From Acidimicrobiales bacterium (GTDB lineage Bacteria > Actinomycetota > Acidimicrobiia > Acidimicrobiales > Aldehydirespiratoraceae), in the NCBI GenBank assembly GCA_029263195.1, contig JAJCXX010000040.1:1-56426 (forward strand): DNA of 56,426 bases, written 5' to 3'. Made by a program: the position numbers and the translations under genes. The notes beneath the pieces are model-generated. The model was not told the origin of the DNA. It saw nothing but the letters and a program-made list of their open reading frames with translations, and made no database searches. Below are positions 1 through 7,565 of this stretch, piece by piece (position 1 is the first letter of the stretch; every line of letters starts with the position of its first letter).

Positions 1-241
1 TCGCTGTTGCGACCTGAGTGGCCGGGTCGAACAGTTCGTCAGCTCGCTCGGAGATGTCGTAGATCTCGCCACCCGGGTCGAATCGGGGAAATTCGGGGTT
101 CTCCTCGGCAGAGCGAATGACAAAGCCGACCACACCAAGACTGACCGACGTCGCAAGGATCGCCACGACCAAGATCGATATGTGCTCGCTCACCCACCTG
201 AAGAACGCGCTCTCCCAAATATGCTCCGGCTCGTCGGTCAT
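1..241 (-). CDS. RND/MMPL-family exporter, N-terminal fragment (cut by window edge)
   Basis: An open frame starts at an ATG (241-239) and runs off the left edge, giving about 80 residues. A strong ribosome binding site (GGAGGAG) lies a few bases upstream. The fragment has a short charged N-terminus, one hydrophobic segment at about residues 20-42, then an acidic stretch reading FDPGGEIYDISERADELF. That layout (first membrane helix, then a periplasmic start with a 'PxFDPxGEIYD' motif) recalls the N-terminus of actinobacterial MMPL/RND-type transporters, which export lipids or small hydrophobic molecules. The family call rests on a short stretch and the rest of the gene is outside the window. 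Confidence 0.55.
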   Translation of the reverse strand, partial: MTDEPEHIWESAFFRWVSEHISILVVAILATSVSLGVVGFVIRSAEENPEFPRFDPGGEIYDISERADELFDPATQVATA

Positions 242-373
242 GTTCGCTCCTCCACGCAGGGCCTTGCTTCCCGGCCGTCTGGCGAGGCTCAGAGCCGCTT
301 GGATCAACCGTAGGAATCGAGCTGGCCTTGATCGTCACCCCCTGGGGGGAAATCAAGTAACCCCAGTCCGATG

Positions 374-1021
374 TCAACCAATTTCTCCTGAACGTTCGTG
401 CTGTCGAGCGATCTGAATTCCGATGAGTCGCGCGACGATCACGACGAGCAGTATCTGGCCCGTGATCGCCTCGATCACAGTGAGCGCTCGTGCAGCGCCA
501 GATTCGGGTGTGATGTCGCCGTAGCCAGTTGTCGTCGGGGTCATGTAGCTGAGGTAGTACAGCGACTCGACGCCCTCATGCTCGAAGATGACGGTGTAGA
601 GGATCGCAAAGTCGATCCCAACGAAGAGGTTTACGCAGAGAGTCCCAAAGATCAGATCGATCGTGATCCACTTCTGACACAGCACGTGGTACATGATCAA
701 CAAGGGAGCGGCGAAGGCATAGATGGAAACAGCGACCCACGCAGGAACAATGAGCAGATCCCACTCGGTCACCAAACCCGCCAGCGCCAACGCGAACAAC
801 GCTGCCATCACTATGAGATTGATACCGACGGTGCGGGGCTGCGCGCCAAACGCCCGCAGCGTCACAATGAAGGCGGCGTAGGCAAGGGTCCAAGCCAAGG
901 CGAGCGACACGCCAGCCTCACCACTCACCTCGGAGATGACGTAGATCGCGACCAACATCGCAAGAACCATCATGAAGCTTCGCGTCGAGGCTCGCACCGC
1001 CCTTTGCAAGGTGAATGCCAT
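374..1021 (-). CDS. Two-pore-domain-type ion (potassium) channel protein
   Basis: A 215-residue integral membrane protein with about six hydrophobic segments. Near the C-terminus a pore loop carries a potassium selectivity filter, TTGYGD at residues 164-169, followed by a last helix (about 178-205). This is the Ion_trans_2 (KcsA-like pore) signature, so it should conduct K+ across the inner membrane. Instead of the usual two helices it has about four extra N-terminal helices and no cytoplasmic TrkA-N/RCK domain, so gating is not evident. It is divergent from the histidine kinase gene, sharing a 188-bp intergenic region. A CGGAG motif precedes the ATG. Confidence 0.8.
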   Translation of the reverse strand: MAFTLQRAVRASTRSFMMVLAMLVAIYVISEVSGEAGVSLALAWTLAYAAFIVTLRAFGAQPRTVGINLIVMAALFALALAGLVTEWDLLIVPAWVAVSIYAFAAPLLIMYHVLCQKWITIDLIFGTLCVNLFVGIDFAILYTVIFEHEGVESLYYLSYMTPTTTGYGDITPESGAARALTVIEAITGQILLVVIVARLIGIQIARQHERSGEIG

Positions 1022-1115
1022 GAACTCCGCCGAGGGGGATCGTCACCCGGGGAGGGACATTGGCGTACCACCAGGCTGGGTCTTCGCCGCTAGCAAAGAT
1101 GACCTGCCTCGACCT

Positions 1116-1134
1116 GGGGTAGATGACATACCCC
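1116..1134. promoter_or_regulatory. Inverted repeat GGGGTA-N7-TACCCC in divergent intergenic region
   Basis: A perfect 6-bp inverted repeat with a 7-bp spacer (gatgaca) sits about 75 bp upstream of the histidine kinase start and about 95 bp upstream of the channel start. The hexamer GATGAC is repeated just before and inside it. The position suits an operator, possibly for the adjacent LuxR-type response regulator. This is inference from symmetry and position only. Confidence 0.35.
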
Positions 1135-1208
1135 CGAGGGGTGATGCTCGGTTCTCCCGAGAGTCGTAACCTTCGGGTTGTAGGCGACGAGTAGCTGAAA
1201 GGAACGAC

Positions 1209-2390
1209 ATGGAGCGAATCTCCAAACCGCTCGGTGCCACAGCGAACGATCTGGCCGCGCGCCTCGCCGCGGCGATCCCTCTGAGTGACATGGGGATCGC
1301 CGTGCTCTTCACGGTGCTCATCGAACTCGAGATCTGGCTCTTCAAACCTGATACGAACCAGCCGGCGGTTGCAGCTGTTGCAGCCCTCGCAGCCGGTATG
1401 GCACTGGCGTTTCGGCGTGTCCATCCCTTCCGCTCGCTACTGGTGAACCTCGGAGGGGCAGTGGGGTTGATCGCCCTCGGAAACCCGAGCAACTTCATCC
1501 AATGGACCAGCCTGATCATGGTCTGGTCCATCGCCGCATACGGCCGCCAAGCCCAGCAATGGGCCGGTCTGGTGTTCTCCCTAGGAGTGGTCGGCTTCTA
1601 TTTCGTGCGAATCCCCGATCAGGGAGGTGCCGCAGTCTTCATCGCCACTGCCGCTGTCTGGACAGTCGTTTGGCTCGTCAGCTTGTTGTTCGGAGCCCGA
1701 ATTCGTGAGGAGCAGATGCGTGAGGCCGAGTCGGTCGCAGAAGCGCTGGCGGTGGCCCAGCAAGCCCGACTTCAATTCGAAGAGGCCCGTACCAGCATGG
1801 CCCGCGACCTCCATGACCTCATCGGGCACACCGTGAACCTGATGTTGGTGCATGCTGAAGGGGGCCGGCTCGCGCTCGACGACAACCCAGAGGCGACCCG
1901 ACTGGCCCTGGACACGATTGTCGCAACTTCCCGACAGGCGATGACCGAGCTCGATCTCCTGCTCGAGACACTCCACCGCGGTTCGGCGTCGAGTGGGCGC
2001 ATGCCAGCGCTCGGCCTCAAGGACCTACCCCGCCTTCAGGAGGAGCTAATGGCAGCCGGTGTTGAGGTCGAGCTCAGGGTGCACGGCGACACAACACAGG
2101 TCCCGGGCAGCGTCGGTGTCAGCGCCTACCGGATTACACAAGCCGCTTTGATCAACACGTTGCGACACGCCGGTGCCGCTGATGTCTCGGTCGACCTCAC
2201 GGTGAACCCTTCGGACGTGACCCTCGACATCGGTGACACCGGTTCAGGACTAGATGCCGGCGACATTGAAGGCCACGGTTTGCAAGGCATCAGGGAGCGG
2301 ATGGCGCTCCACGGAGGCGATGTGGACATCCGGAATCGTGCCGGCGGGGGCGTCCAGATCCTCTGTCGCTTCCCTATGAGGTCGTCATGA
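1209..2390 (+). CDS. NarL-family sensor histidine kinase
   Basis: A 393-residue membrane sensor kinase. The N-terminal ~165 residues contain about five hydrophobic helices with little extracytoplasmic sequence, then a short coiled linker (165-195). The HisKA_3 dimerisation box ARDLHDLIGH puts the phosphoacceptor at His202. The C-terminal HATPase domain carries DIGDTGSGLD and the GLQGIRERM motif. This is the DesK/LiaS-like group, which phosphorylates a LuxR-type response regulator. The ATG follows GAAAGGA. The gene overlaps the regulator gene by 4 bp, so the two are translationally coupled. The few loop residues suggest it senses something in the membrane, but the stimulus is unknown. Confidence 0.92.
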   Translation: MERISKPLGATANDLAARLAAAIPLSDMGIAVLFTVLIELEIWLFKPDTNQPAVAAVAALAAGMALAFRRVHPFRSLLVNLGGAVGLIALGNPSNFIQWTSLIMVWSIAAYGRQAQQWAGLVFSLGVVGFYFVRIPDQGGAAVFIATAAVWTVVWLVSLLFGARIREEQMREAESVAEALAVAQQARLQFEEARTSMARDLHDLIGHTVNLMLVHAEGGRLALDDNPEATRLALDTIVATSRQAMTELDLLLETLHRGSASSGRMPALGLKDLPRLQEELMAAGVEVELRVHGDTTQVPGSVGVSAYRITQAALINTLRHAGAADVSVDLTVNPSDVTLDIGDTGSGLDAGDIEGHGLQGIRERMALHGGDVDIRNRAGGGVQILCRFPMRSS

Positions 2391-3058
2391 TTTCGGTAGT
2401 ACTCGTCGATGACGACGAGTTGATGCGCGCCGGAATCGGTCTGATCCTCAACCGCACCGACGGCATCGACGTCGTGGGCGAGGCGTCCGACGGAGCGTCT
2501 GCGCTCGAGGTGGTAGAAGCGACGAACCCCGATGTCGTCCTCATGGACATCCGTATGCCTGGCGTCAACGGAATCGAAGCGACGCGGGAGATGACAAGAT
2601 ACGGACCTCGACCGCGCGTCATCATGTTGACCACCTTCGACGTAGATGACTACGTCTTCGAGTCGCTTCGCGCTGGGGCGAGCGGCTTCCTTCTCAAGCG
2701 AGCGGCGCCAGAGGCACTCATCAATGCGATCCACACCGTGGCCAGGGGCGAAGGCCTGCTCTCACCAGCCATGACGAGACGGTTGATCGACGAGTTTACG
2801 CTTAGCTCACCTCGACCAACCGAAGCCGAACAACGAGTCCAGCGTCTCACCGATCGCGAGCGAGAGGTTCTTCTCCACATCGGACGTGGCTTGACCAACC
2901 GCGAACTGAGCGAGAAATTGTTCATCGCCGAGAACACCGTCAAGACGCACGTCAAGAGAGTGCTCTCCAAGATCGACGCGAGAGACCGAGTCCACGCCGT
3001 GGTCATCGCTTACGACAGCGGACTGATGGACGACGGCCCGAACAACCCTTCACCATGA
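2387..3058 (+). CDS. NarL/LuxR-family response regulator
   Basis: A 223-residue response regulator. Residues 1-120 form the receiver domain with acidic residues D8-D10, phosphoacceptor Asp54 (VLMDIRMPG) and the conserved Lys of the LLKR motif near residue 104. The C-terminal GerE/LuxR helix-turn-helix begins LTDREREVLLHIGRG and includes the recognition helix region NTVKTHVKRVLSKI. It is the cognate partner of the overlapping kinase. It probably controls genes nearby; a GGGGTA inverted repeat upstream of the kinase is a candidate target. The family assignment is secure, the regulon is not. Confidence 0.93.
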   Translation: MISVVLVDDDELMRAGIGLILNRTDGIDVVGEASDGASALEVVEATNPDVVLMDIRMPGVNGIEATREMTRYGPRPRVIMLTTFDVDDYVFESLRAGASGFLLKRAAPEALINAIHTVARGEGLLSPAMTRRLIDEFTLSSPRPTEAEQRVQRLTDREREVLLHIGRGLTNRELSEKLFIAENTVKTHVKRVLSKIDARDRVHAVVIAYDSGLMDDGPNNPSP

Positions 3059-3296
3059 CGCCACGAACCCGATCGCCGATCCGGGAACGCTCCGAGGATT
3101 ATGCGTGACCGCCAGAGCGATCAGACGGCGCTGTTCTCGTAGCGTGACCCGACTACCTGTTCGAGTGTTGGAGAACCGATGTGAACCCCACGCTTGACCC
3201 GCCGGTGACCGAAGCCGCCGTGCGACTCAACGGTCGGGACCCGCTCCATAGTCACGCGACCCGGACACGCTCGACACTGTCCGAAGAGCGGGCCTT

Positions 3297-3737
3297 TCAG
3301 GATGTTGAGCCGGTCACGCTGGATTGCGTAGTCGTTCCTGGGTGTCCTCCCGGACCAACCCTTTTCAGTTCACGGCGGCCGTCGTGCGTCGTTGATGAGG
3401 TGCCGGTGGACGCGGTCTGTTAACCGTCGCTTCAATGCCCGGACGGCGTCTTTGGATGACTTGCCCTCGGCGACTAGTAGGCGCGGCCCTCGGTGTGGCG
3501 GCGGAGCTGTGAGATAGCGGCGATTGCGACGGAGCGCGCATCGTTCGGAACACTCTTCTGCGAGCGACCCGACCCCACTACCCGAATCCGAGACGCGAGC
3601 ATCGGCGGAACGTCGAACATGGTCTCGCCGCCGGCGACAAGTTGTTGCGCGAGCAGGTAGCCGAGCCCGTTCTCGCTGTCGTCGATGGCGTCCGTGGTGT
3701 GAGTTGCTTTGTGCGGATCGATCCCGATCGTGGTCAT
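3297..3737 (-). pseudogene. IS110-family transposase, decayed remnant
   Basis: The intact 5' end starts at an ATG (3737-3735) with a good AGGAG site and encodes MTTIGIDPHKATHT, the DEDD-type N-terminus of IS110 transposases. It continues through a region containing RIRVVGSGRSQKSVPNDARSV. A TAG stops this frame at 3474. The family's later motif SSKDAVRALKRRL...RHLINDA then appears in another frame (about 3383-3480), and a tail reading GPGGHPGTTTQSSVTGS lies in a third frame, ending at 3297. Part of the catalytic and Tnp20 regions is missing, so there is an internal deletion plus frameshifts. The element cannot be active alone. No clear terminal repeats were found. Confidence 0.8.
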
Positions 3738-4087
3738 TGGTTGTCTCCTTGGCTGGTTGGTGAACCGAGGTGGGCATTCCTGAATCGGGGTCGATGTGCT
3801 CTCGCCTCTTTCGAGCCAAACCACGGCCGGAAGATCCGGCCGGCAAGCAGTTCGTTGGAAAGCCAACCCGACGGCGGCAGGCACTTGAGGGCGGTCGGGA
3901 ACAAAGGCGCCGACTCGGTTGGGCCGCCCGTAGTCGCGAGCCGAATCGCCACGACGTTGTCGGGCGACCTTCTGCGGTACCGCAGAAGGGCCGATACCGG
4001 GATGGCCACAGCGCTGTTGTGGCCGGGATTCTGGCGCCGATATGCGCTGCAGGGCCGCTCGCAGAAGGCGGCTGACGGGTCGGCCTA
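3738..4087. other. Gene-free stretch upstream of the IS110 remnant
   Basis: About 350 bp without a convincing gene. Several open frames cross it on both strands, but none has a ribosome binding site, recognisable motif or consistent codon pattern. It holds a perfect 22-bp palindrome (3968-3989). It probably represents the original flank of the IS110 insertion together with decayed sequence downstream of the tetR-like gene. The 238-bp stretch 3059-3296 on the other side of the remnant is similarly featureless. Confidence 0.5.
3968..3989. repeat. Perfect 22-bp palindrome
   Basis: The sequence CCTTCTGCGG-TA-CCGCAGAAGG reads identically on both strands. It lies about 100 bp past the 3' end of the TetR-family gene. 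With no T-run after it, a classic intrinsic terminator is unlikely. A hairpin terminator without a U-tract, a protein-binding site or a recombination site are all possible. Confidence 0.6.
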
Positions 4088-4681
4088 TCAGGTCGCCGTG
4101 ACGCCGAGGACGCGACCGAACAGTTGCTGGACGGTGTCGACCGCTGGGTCGGCGTTGGTGTGGTGGAAACACGGTCCGATGTAGCCGTTGAGCAGGAATT
4201 CGACGACGACATCAATGTCGAGTCCGTCGGTTTGGAACTCGCCGGCTTCGGTACCGCCTCGGATCAGCTCGGTGAGTAGCGCTCGGGCCGCTTCGAGGGG
4301 TTCGCCGCTGTCGGTGGCAATTGTGTGGAACACCGCGTGGTAGAGGCCGTGGTGTTCGAACTCGAAGCGCATCCAGTGCTCGACGGCAGCGCTGACACGA
4401 GCGGACCAGGCAAGCCTGTCGTCACTGACAATCTCCTGGGGTAGGGCGAGCATTTGTCGCCATAGATCAGCCTGGAGAGCGGCCAGCAGCTCCTGGCGAG
4501 ACCCGAACTGCAGATAGATCGAACCCTTTGCGATTCCGGCTGCTTCGGCTACTCGTGCAATGGAGGTGCTTTCGAGGCCCTCGCTGACAGCCAGTTCAGC
4601 TGCTGCGTCGAGGATCTGACGTCGTCGCACTTCCGGGCTCTGGAAGCGCCCGGCGGAAGGGTCGGTCGAAGGTTGAGCCAT
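4088..4681 (-). CDS. TetR/AcrR-family transcriptional repressor
   Basis: A 197-residue regulator. The N-terminal TetR_N helix-turn-helix covers about residues 18-64, with the recognition region AAGIAKGSIYLQFGSRQELL. The C-terminal ligand domain has an amphipathic helix pattern with no recognisable specificity. It is divergent from the membrane protein/methyltransferase operon. The 126-bp gap holds two identical palindromic operators (4709-4745), which lie 28-64 bp from this gene's start. That arrangement predicts autoregulation plus repression of the divergent operon. The inducer is unknown. Confidence 0.93.
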   Translation of the reverse strand: MAQPSTDPSAGRFQSPEVRRRQILDAAAELAVSEGLESTSIARVAEAAGIAKGSIYLQFGSRQELLAALQADLWRQMLALPQEIVSDDRLAWSARVSAAVEHWMRFEFEHHGLYHAVFHTIATDSGEPLEAARALLTELIRGGTEAGEFQTDGLDIDVVVEFLLNGYIGPCFHHTNADPAVDTVQQLFGRVLGVTAT

Positions 4682-4708
4682 GAGACACAGGATAGCGGGT
4701 TGCGCGTC

Positions 4709-4745
4709 GAGTGACCAACGGTCATACTGGAGTGACCAACGGTCA
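4709..4745. promoter_or_regulatory. Tandem TetR operators overlapping a promoter
   Basis: A 16-bp unit GAGTGACCAACGGTCA occurs twice with a 21-bp period (4709-4724 and 4730-4745), i.e. on the same face of the helix. Each contains the perfect dyad TGACC-AAC-GGTCA (4712-4724 and 4733-4745). A plausible rightward promoter, TTGCGC (4700-4705), 17-bp spacer, CATACT (4723-4728), is overlapped by the first operator. TetR proteins typically bind such short dyads as dimers, so two sites suggest cooperative binding. The link to the neighbouring TetR gene is inference from position. Confidence 0.75.
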
Positions 4746-4807
4746 GTCGATCTGGCCCGAAGGTTTCGTCACCAGGCACTGGTGCCCGTCAACCAAAGGA
4801 AGCCGCT

Positions 4808-5224
4808 ATGCACCTTGAAGTCGCACTGATGGGACTGGCAATCCACATCCTCATCTGGGACAAGTTGCCCGAGTGGGGAAGCTGGTTCCCAGCGCTCATT
4901 GAACGCCTGCCCCGCCCACTGCGCTACCTCTACGACGGTTGGCAATGCGCCTACTGCTTCGGCTTCTGGATCTCGCTGAGCCTGCACGCCTTCACCGGCA
5001 TCTGGACGTTGTCAGCCTTGGCGGGAATCGATTCTCGGGCAGGGTTCGGGACACCGGCGGCCTGGTTCCTGGACGCACTGGCCACGGGCACCATCATCTA
5101 CTTCGCTCGTCACGCTCTTGGCGCCCTCAGCTGGGGGGCGGCCAAGGGATACTTCGCCAAGCAGGAGTTCATGGCGAGCCTCGCGGAACCCGACCATGAC
5201 AGCGCAGCGGGGGCGATCTCATGA
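4808..5224 (+). CDS. Small membrane protein, unknown function
   Basis: 138 residues with hydrophobic segments near residues 5-20, 48-66 and 85-105. The motif YDGWQCAYCFGFWISL places a Cys-Ala-Tyr-Cys pair at the entry to a membrane helix. That resembles the 'C-x2-C-x-GFW' start of DUF1360-type membrane proteins, but this is only a resemblance. It is the first gene of the TetR-divergent operon and overlaps the following methyltransferase gene by 4 bp (ATGA). The ATG is preceded by CAAAGGAAG. Function unknown. Confidence 0.8.
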   Translation: MHLEVALMGLAIHILIWDKLPEWGSWFPALIERLPRPLRYLYDGWQCAYCFGFWISLSLHAFTGIWTLSALAGIDSRAGFGTPAAWFLDALATGTIIYFARHALGALSWGAAKGYFAKQEFMASLAEPDHDSAAGAIS

Positions 5225-5886
5225 ACGTCGCCGACCAGCACCCGCCGACCAATCACCGCCGTAGTTCGCCAAGGTATCTGCTCAAGGTCGTTTCACACCT
5301 GTGGGCCTCAGACGTGCATCAGGCCGCGGTCGAACGACTCCAGCTGAGCAACGGCGAACACGTCCTGGATCTCGGCGCTGGCCTCGGCCCGGCGACGATC
5401 GCCGCTTCACGCCAAATCGGATCTGTCGGGCGTGTCACCGCGATCGAGCCGTCACGGATCATGAGAGTCGCAATCCATCTCCGACGAGCACTCAACAGGA
5501 ACCGTCAAAGAATCGCGGTTCAGGACGGTCTCGCAGAAGACCTCCCCGTTCCCAACTGCAGCGTCGATGCCGTCATCGCACTCAACATCGTGCATCTGCT
5601 GGACGCCCCACACGCCGCCGCGGCTGAACTCGCTCGAGTACTGACCTCTCACGGTCGGGTTCTGTTCGTCGAAGAGGACCTCGAACATCCTGACCACAGC
5701 CTCCACGAACCGACCCGACACCACGGAGCCCACTCCGGTCTCGGCGAGGGCATAGACACCATGTCCATCGCGCTGAGCGCCGCTGGGCTCGCGACCACTG
5801 TGCTGGTCGACCAGATTGGTAACCAGCCCGCTCACGTCATCACAGCCACACTCGCTCCGATCACACCCACCGCGACGGTCGCCTGA
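5221..5886 (+). CDS. Class I SAM-dependent methyltransferase
   Basis: 221 residues with a Rossmann methyltransferase core. Motif I is VLDLGAGLGPATI (about residues 48-60), an acidic residue after strand 2 lies in AIEPSR, and AVIALNIVHLLD marks the strand 4 region, all typical of the ubiE/Methyltransf_11 group. The substrate cannot be told from sequence. It is coupled by a 4-bp overlap to the upstream membrane protein gene and by 1 bp to the next gene, so all three are probably one transcript under TetR control. Such a trio could modify a lipid or a hydrophobic xenobiotic, but this is inference. Confidence 0.88.
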   Translation: MNVADQHPPTNHRRSSPRYLLKVVSHLWASDVHQAAVERLQLSNGEHVLDLGAGLGPATIAASRQIGSVGRVTAIEPSRIMRVAIHLRRALNRNRQRIAVQDGLAEDLPVPNCSVDAVIALNIVHLLDAPHAAAAELARVLTSHGRVLFVEEDLEHPDHSLHEPTRHHGAHSGLGEGIDTMSIALSAAGLATTVLVDQIGNQPAHVITATLAPITPTATVA

Positions 5887-6512
5887 TGCTCGAGCGAACG
5901 CGTCGACTGTGGGACAAGCAAGAACGCCTCGTCGGTGATCGGACTGGGCTCTTTGCCGCCGTAGCCGATGCCGTGGAGGTGGACGCAGTCCTCTACCCGG
6001 GTTCGTACGTGGATATCGCACCATCGTTCGTCTGGCCCTCGGTGACCTACGCCGACATCGACCGACGGGCCGATCAGTTCTTCGCCGACGAGGCCGGAGT
6101 CGCCGAACTACTCGTGGAACGCGGCGCCGATCCGGAGCTTCACGCAGTGCGGTTCGTGTCCGCCAGCTACACCCGCGATCTCGACCTGACCAGCGGCTCT
6201 TTCGACCTGCTCATCTCGCTCTATGCCGGGTTCGTTTCTGAACACTGCACCCGCTATCTCCGACACGGCGGGTTCCTCTTGGTCAACGCCAGCCACGGGG
6301 ACGCTGCGATGGCTTCTCTCAACGCGCAATATCGCCTCCACGGTGTCGTTCTCTCACGCTCCGGGCGCTACTCGGTGCGGACAAGTGGGCTCGACGCCTA
6401 CCTCGTGCCGAAACGAGACATCAGAGTCACGATCGAGCTACTTCACGAGACCGGGCGTGGCGTTGCCTATACCAAGTCGCCGTTCGCCTACCTCTTCGAA
6501 CGCATCGCCTAA
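5886..6512 (+). CDS. Uncharacterised protein, possible degenerate methyltransferase fold
   Basis: 208 residues. The stretch DAVLYPGSYVDIAPSFVWPSVTYADIDRRADQFF resembles the first strands of a Rossmann fold, with a Pro-Gly-Ser-Tyr turn in place of the usual glycine-rich SAM motif and a downstream acidic residue. FDLLISLYAGFVSEHCTRYLRHGGFLLVN looks like strands 4 and 5. It may be a divergent class I methyltransferase. The ATG overlaps the upstream methyltransferase stop by one base, so it is the last gene of the TetR-linked operon. No catalytic residue can be assigned. Confidence 0.75.
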   Translation: MLERTRRLWDKQERLVGDRTGLFAAVADAVEVDAVLYPGSYVDIAPSFVWPSVTYADIDRRADQFFADEAGVAELLVERGADPELHAVRFVSASYTRDLDLTSGSFDLLISLYAGFVSEHCTRYLRHGGFLLVNASHGDAAMASLNAQYRLHGVVLSRSGRYSVRTSGLDAYLVPKRDIRVTIELLHETGRGVAYTKSPFAYLFERIA

Positions 6513-6713
6513 CCGCTGCGGGCCCCCACTCGGATCGGCACGCGTTGCGTCGGCTCGGCCGTCCTGATCGAGGCCCGTCTCTCAGATCAGACGGATCGGG
6601 AAGGTTGCTCCGTTGATACCGTCGACGAGCTCCCCGCGGAAGCTGTCGAGTAGTCGTCCCAGTTGTTGTCAGCGGCCGCCAGTTTTGATGCATGTGCCGT
6701 CGTTCGGGCGGGC

Positions 6714-7565
6714 TCAGCTGGAGGGATACTTGATCTCGTAGCTGATCAGTCCATCGACGAAGTGGAAGTCGAACGAGTACAACTCGTCGCCGCTGGCAAT
6801 GTCGTAGAAGTCGACATCGATCTCATCGGGCTTGTCGTTGTTGACGGTGTGGCGGACACCGGGGGCATCAACGAAACTCACGAGCACGAGGCCATTGCTG
6901 TTGGTATCGATCGTGACCGACGAGCCATCGGGGGTCGTAGGCGTGACTGGTCCGGCCACGGGAGCCGACGACTCGTCGTCTTGGTCGTGGCCATCGGAAT
7001 CGTCGGACGAATCGGAATCGTCGGACGAATCGGAATCGTCGGACGAATCGGATTCGTCGGACGAATCGGATTCGTCGGACGAATCGGAATTGTCGGACGA
7101 ATGGGAATCATCGGCGGGCGAGGTGTCTGTGGTGTTGGGCGATTCGTCGTTGTTGTCGGGCGAAATGTCGTCGCTGATGTAGTCGGGGACTGAATCATCC
7201 GAGGACTCGGGGTCGCCGGCAACGGTCGTGGAAGTGACGGGCGGATCGACGACTACGGGATCATTCAACTCGGTCGCCTGGACGTAATCCTCCACGACAC
7301 CGGCGCTCGCCGCGGCGACCGCGCTGTAGTCGTTGGAACCGCCGTTGCTGGTGCCGAGGGGGCTGACCGCTCCGAGAGCGGCTGCTCCACCGGTGGAACC
7401 GAAGACGGCCAATGCGGCGACCGCCCCAACACGAGCCCGTCGCCTGGACTTGGCCCGACGGAACTGTGGGATCAGCGAGTCGAGAGTGGCACGGGTCGAT
7501 GCAGGCGGCGTCGATCTCGGAATCTCTTGATCGAAGAGTTCTTGAAATGGGTCTTTACTACTCAT
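6714..7565 (-). CDS. Single-pass membrane protein with Ser-Asp repeats, putative sigma-factor partner
   Basis: 283 residues. A cytoplasmic N-terminus of about 42 residues ends in the basic run RRAKSRRRAR, followed by one transmembrane helix (about 45-68). Then comes an outside region rich in Thr, Ser and Asp with a perfect hexapeptide SDSSDE/D repeat (about 154-193), and a C-terminal region (about 205-283) that looks beta-rich and unfamiliar. It overlaps the ECF sigma gene by 4 bp. The topology matches a transmembrane anti-sigma or co-regulator, but no zinc-binding anti-sigma motif (HxxxCxxC) is seen. The SD repeat recalls surface-protein stalks (Sdr type), which can bind Ca2+. Confidence 0.85.
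   Translation of the reverse strand: MSSKDPFQELFDQEIPRSTPPASTRATLDSLIPQFRRAKSRRRARVGAVAALAVFGSTGGAAALGAVSPLGTSNGGSNDYSAVAAASAGVVEDYVQATELNDPVVVDPPVTSTTVAGDPESSDDSVPDYISDDISPDNNDESPNTTDTSPADDSHSSDNSDSSDESDSSDESDSSDDSDSSDDSDSSDDSDGHDQDDESSAPVAGPVTPTTPDGSSVTIDTNSNGLVLVSFVDAPGVRHTVNNDKPDEIDVDFYDIASGDELYSFDFHFVDGLISYEIKYPSS
6993..7100. repeat. Six tandem 18-bp repeats inside the Ser-Asp-repeat gene
   Basis: The unit ATCGGAATCGTCGGACGA is repeated six times head to tail (start positions 6993, 7011, 7029, 7047, 7065, 7083) with one or two substitutions in the last three copies. A degenerate seventh follows (7101-7118). On the minus strand each unit encodes the hexapeptide SDSSDE/D. DNA-level identity across copies suggests recent slippage or recombination, so copy number may vary between strains. 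Confidence 0.9.

Noticed and set aside
398..1093. 231-residue plus-strand frame opposite the channel gene
   Set aside because: Highly charged, Arg/Asp/His-rich shadow of a membrane-protein gene; no ribosome site or domain.
3181..3423. 80-residue plus-strand open frame starting GTG 3181
   Set aside because: It overlaps the IS110 remnant in antisense, with no ribosome site, domain or typical composition.
6993..7100. CRISPR-like array
   Set aside because: The 18-bp units are contiguous with no spacers and are in frame within a protein gene. They are a tandem coding repeat.
6663..7193. Plus-strand open frame with repeated IGIVGR hexapeptides over the Ser-Asp-repeat gene
   Set aside because: It is the antisense of a real gene with tandem 18-bp repeats; the repeats keep the opposite frame open. 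It has no ribosome site and no plausible protein character.
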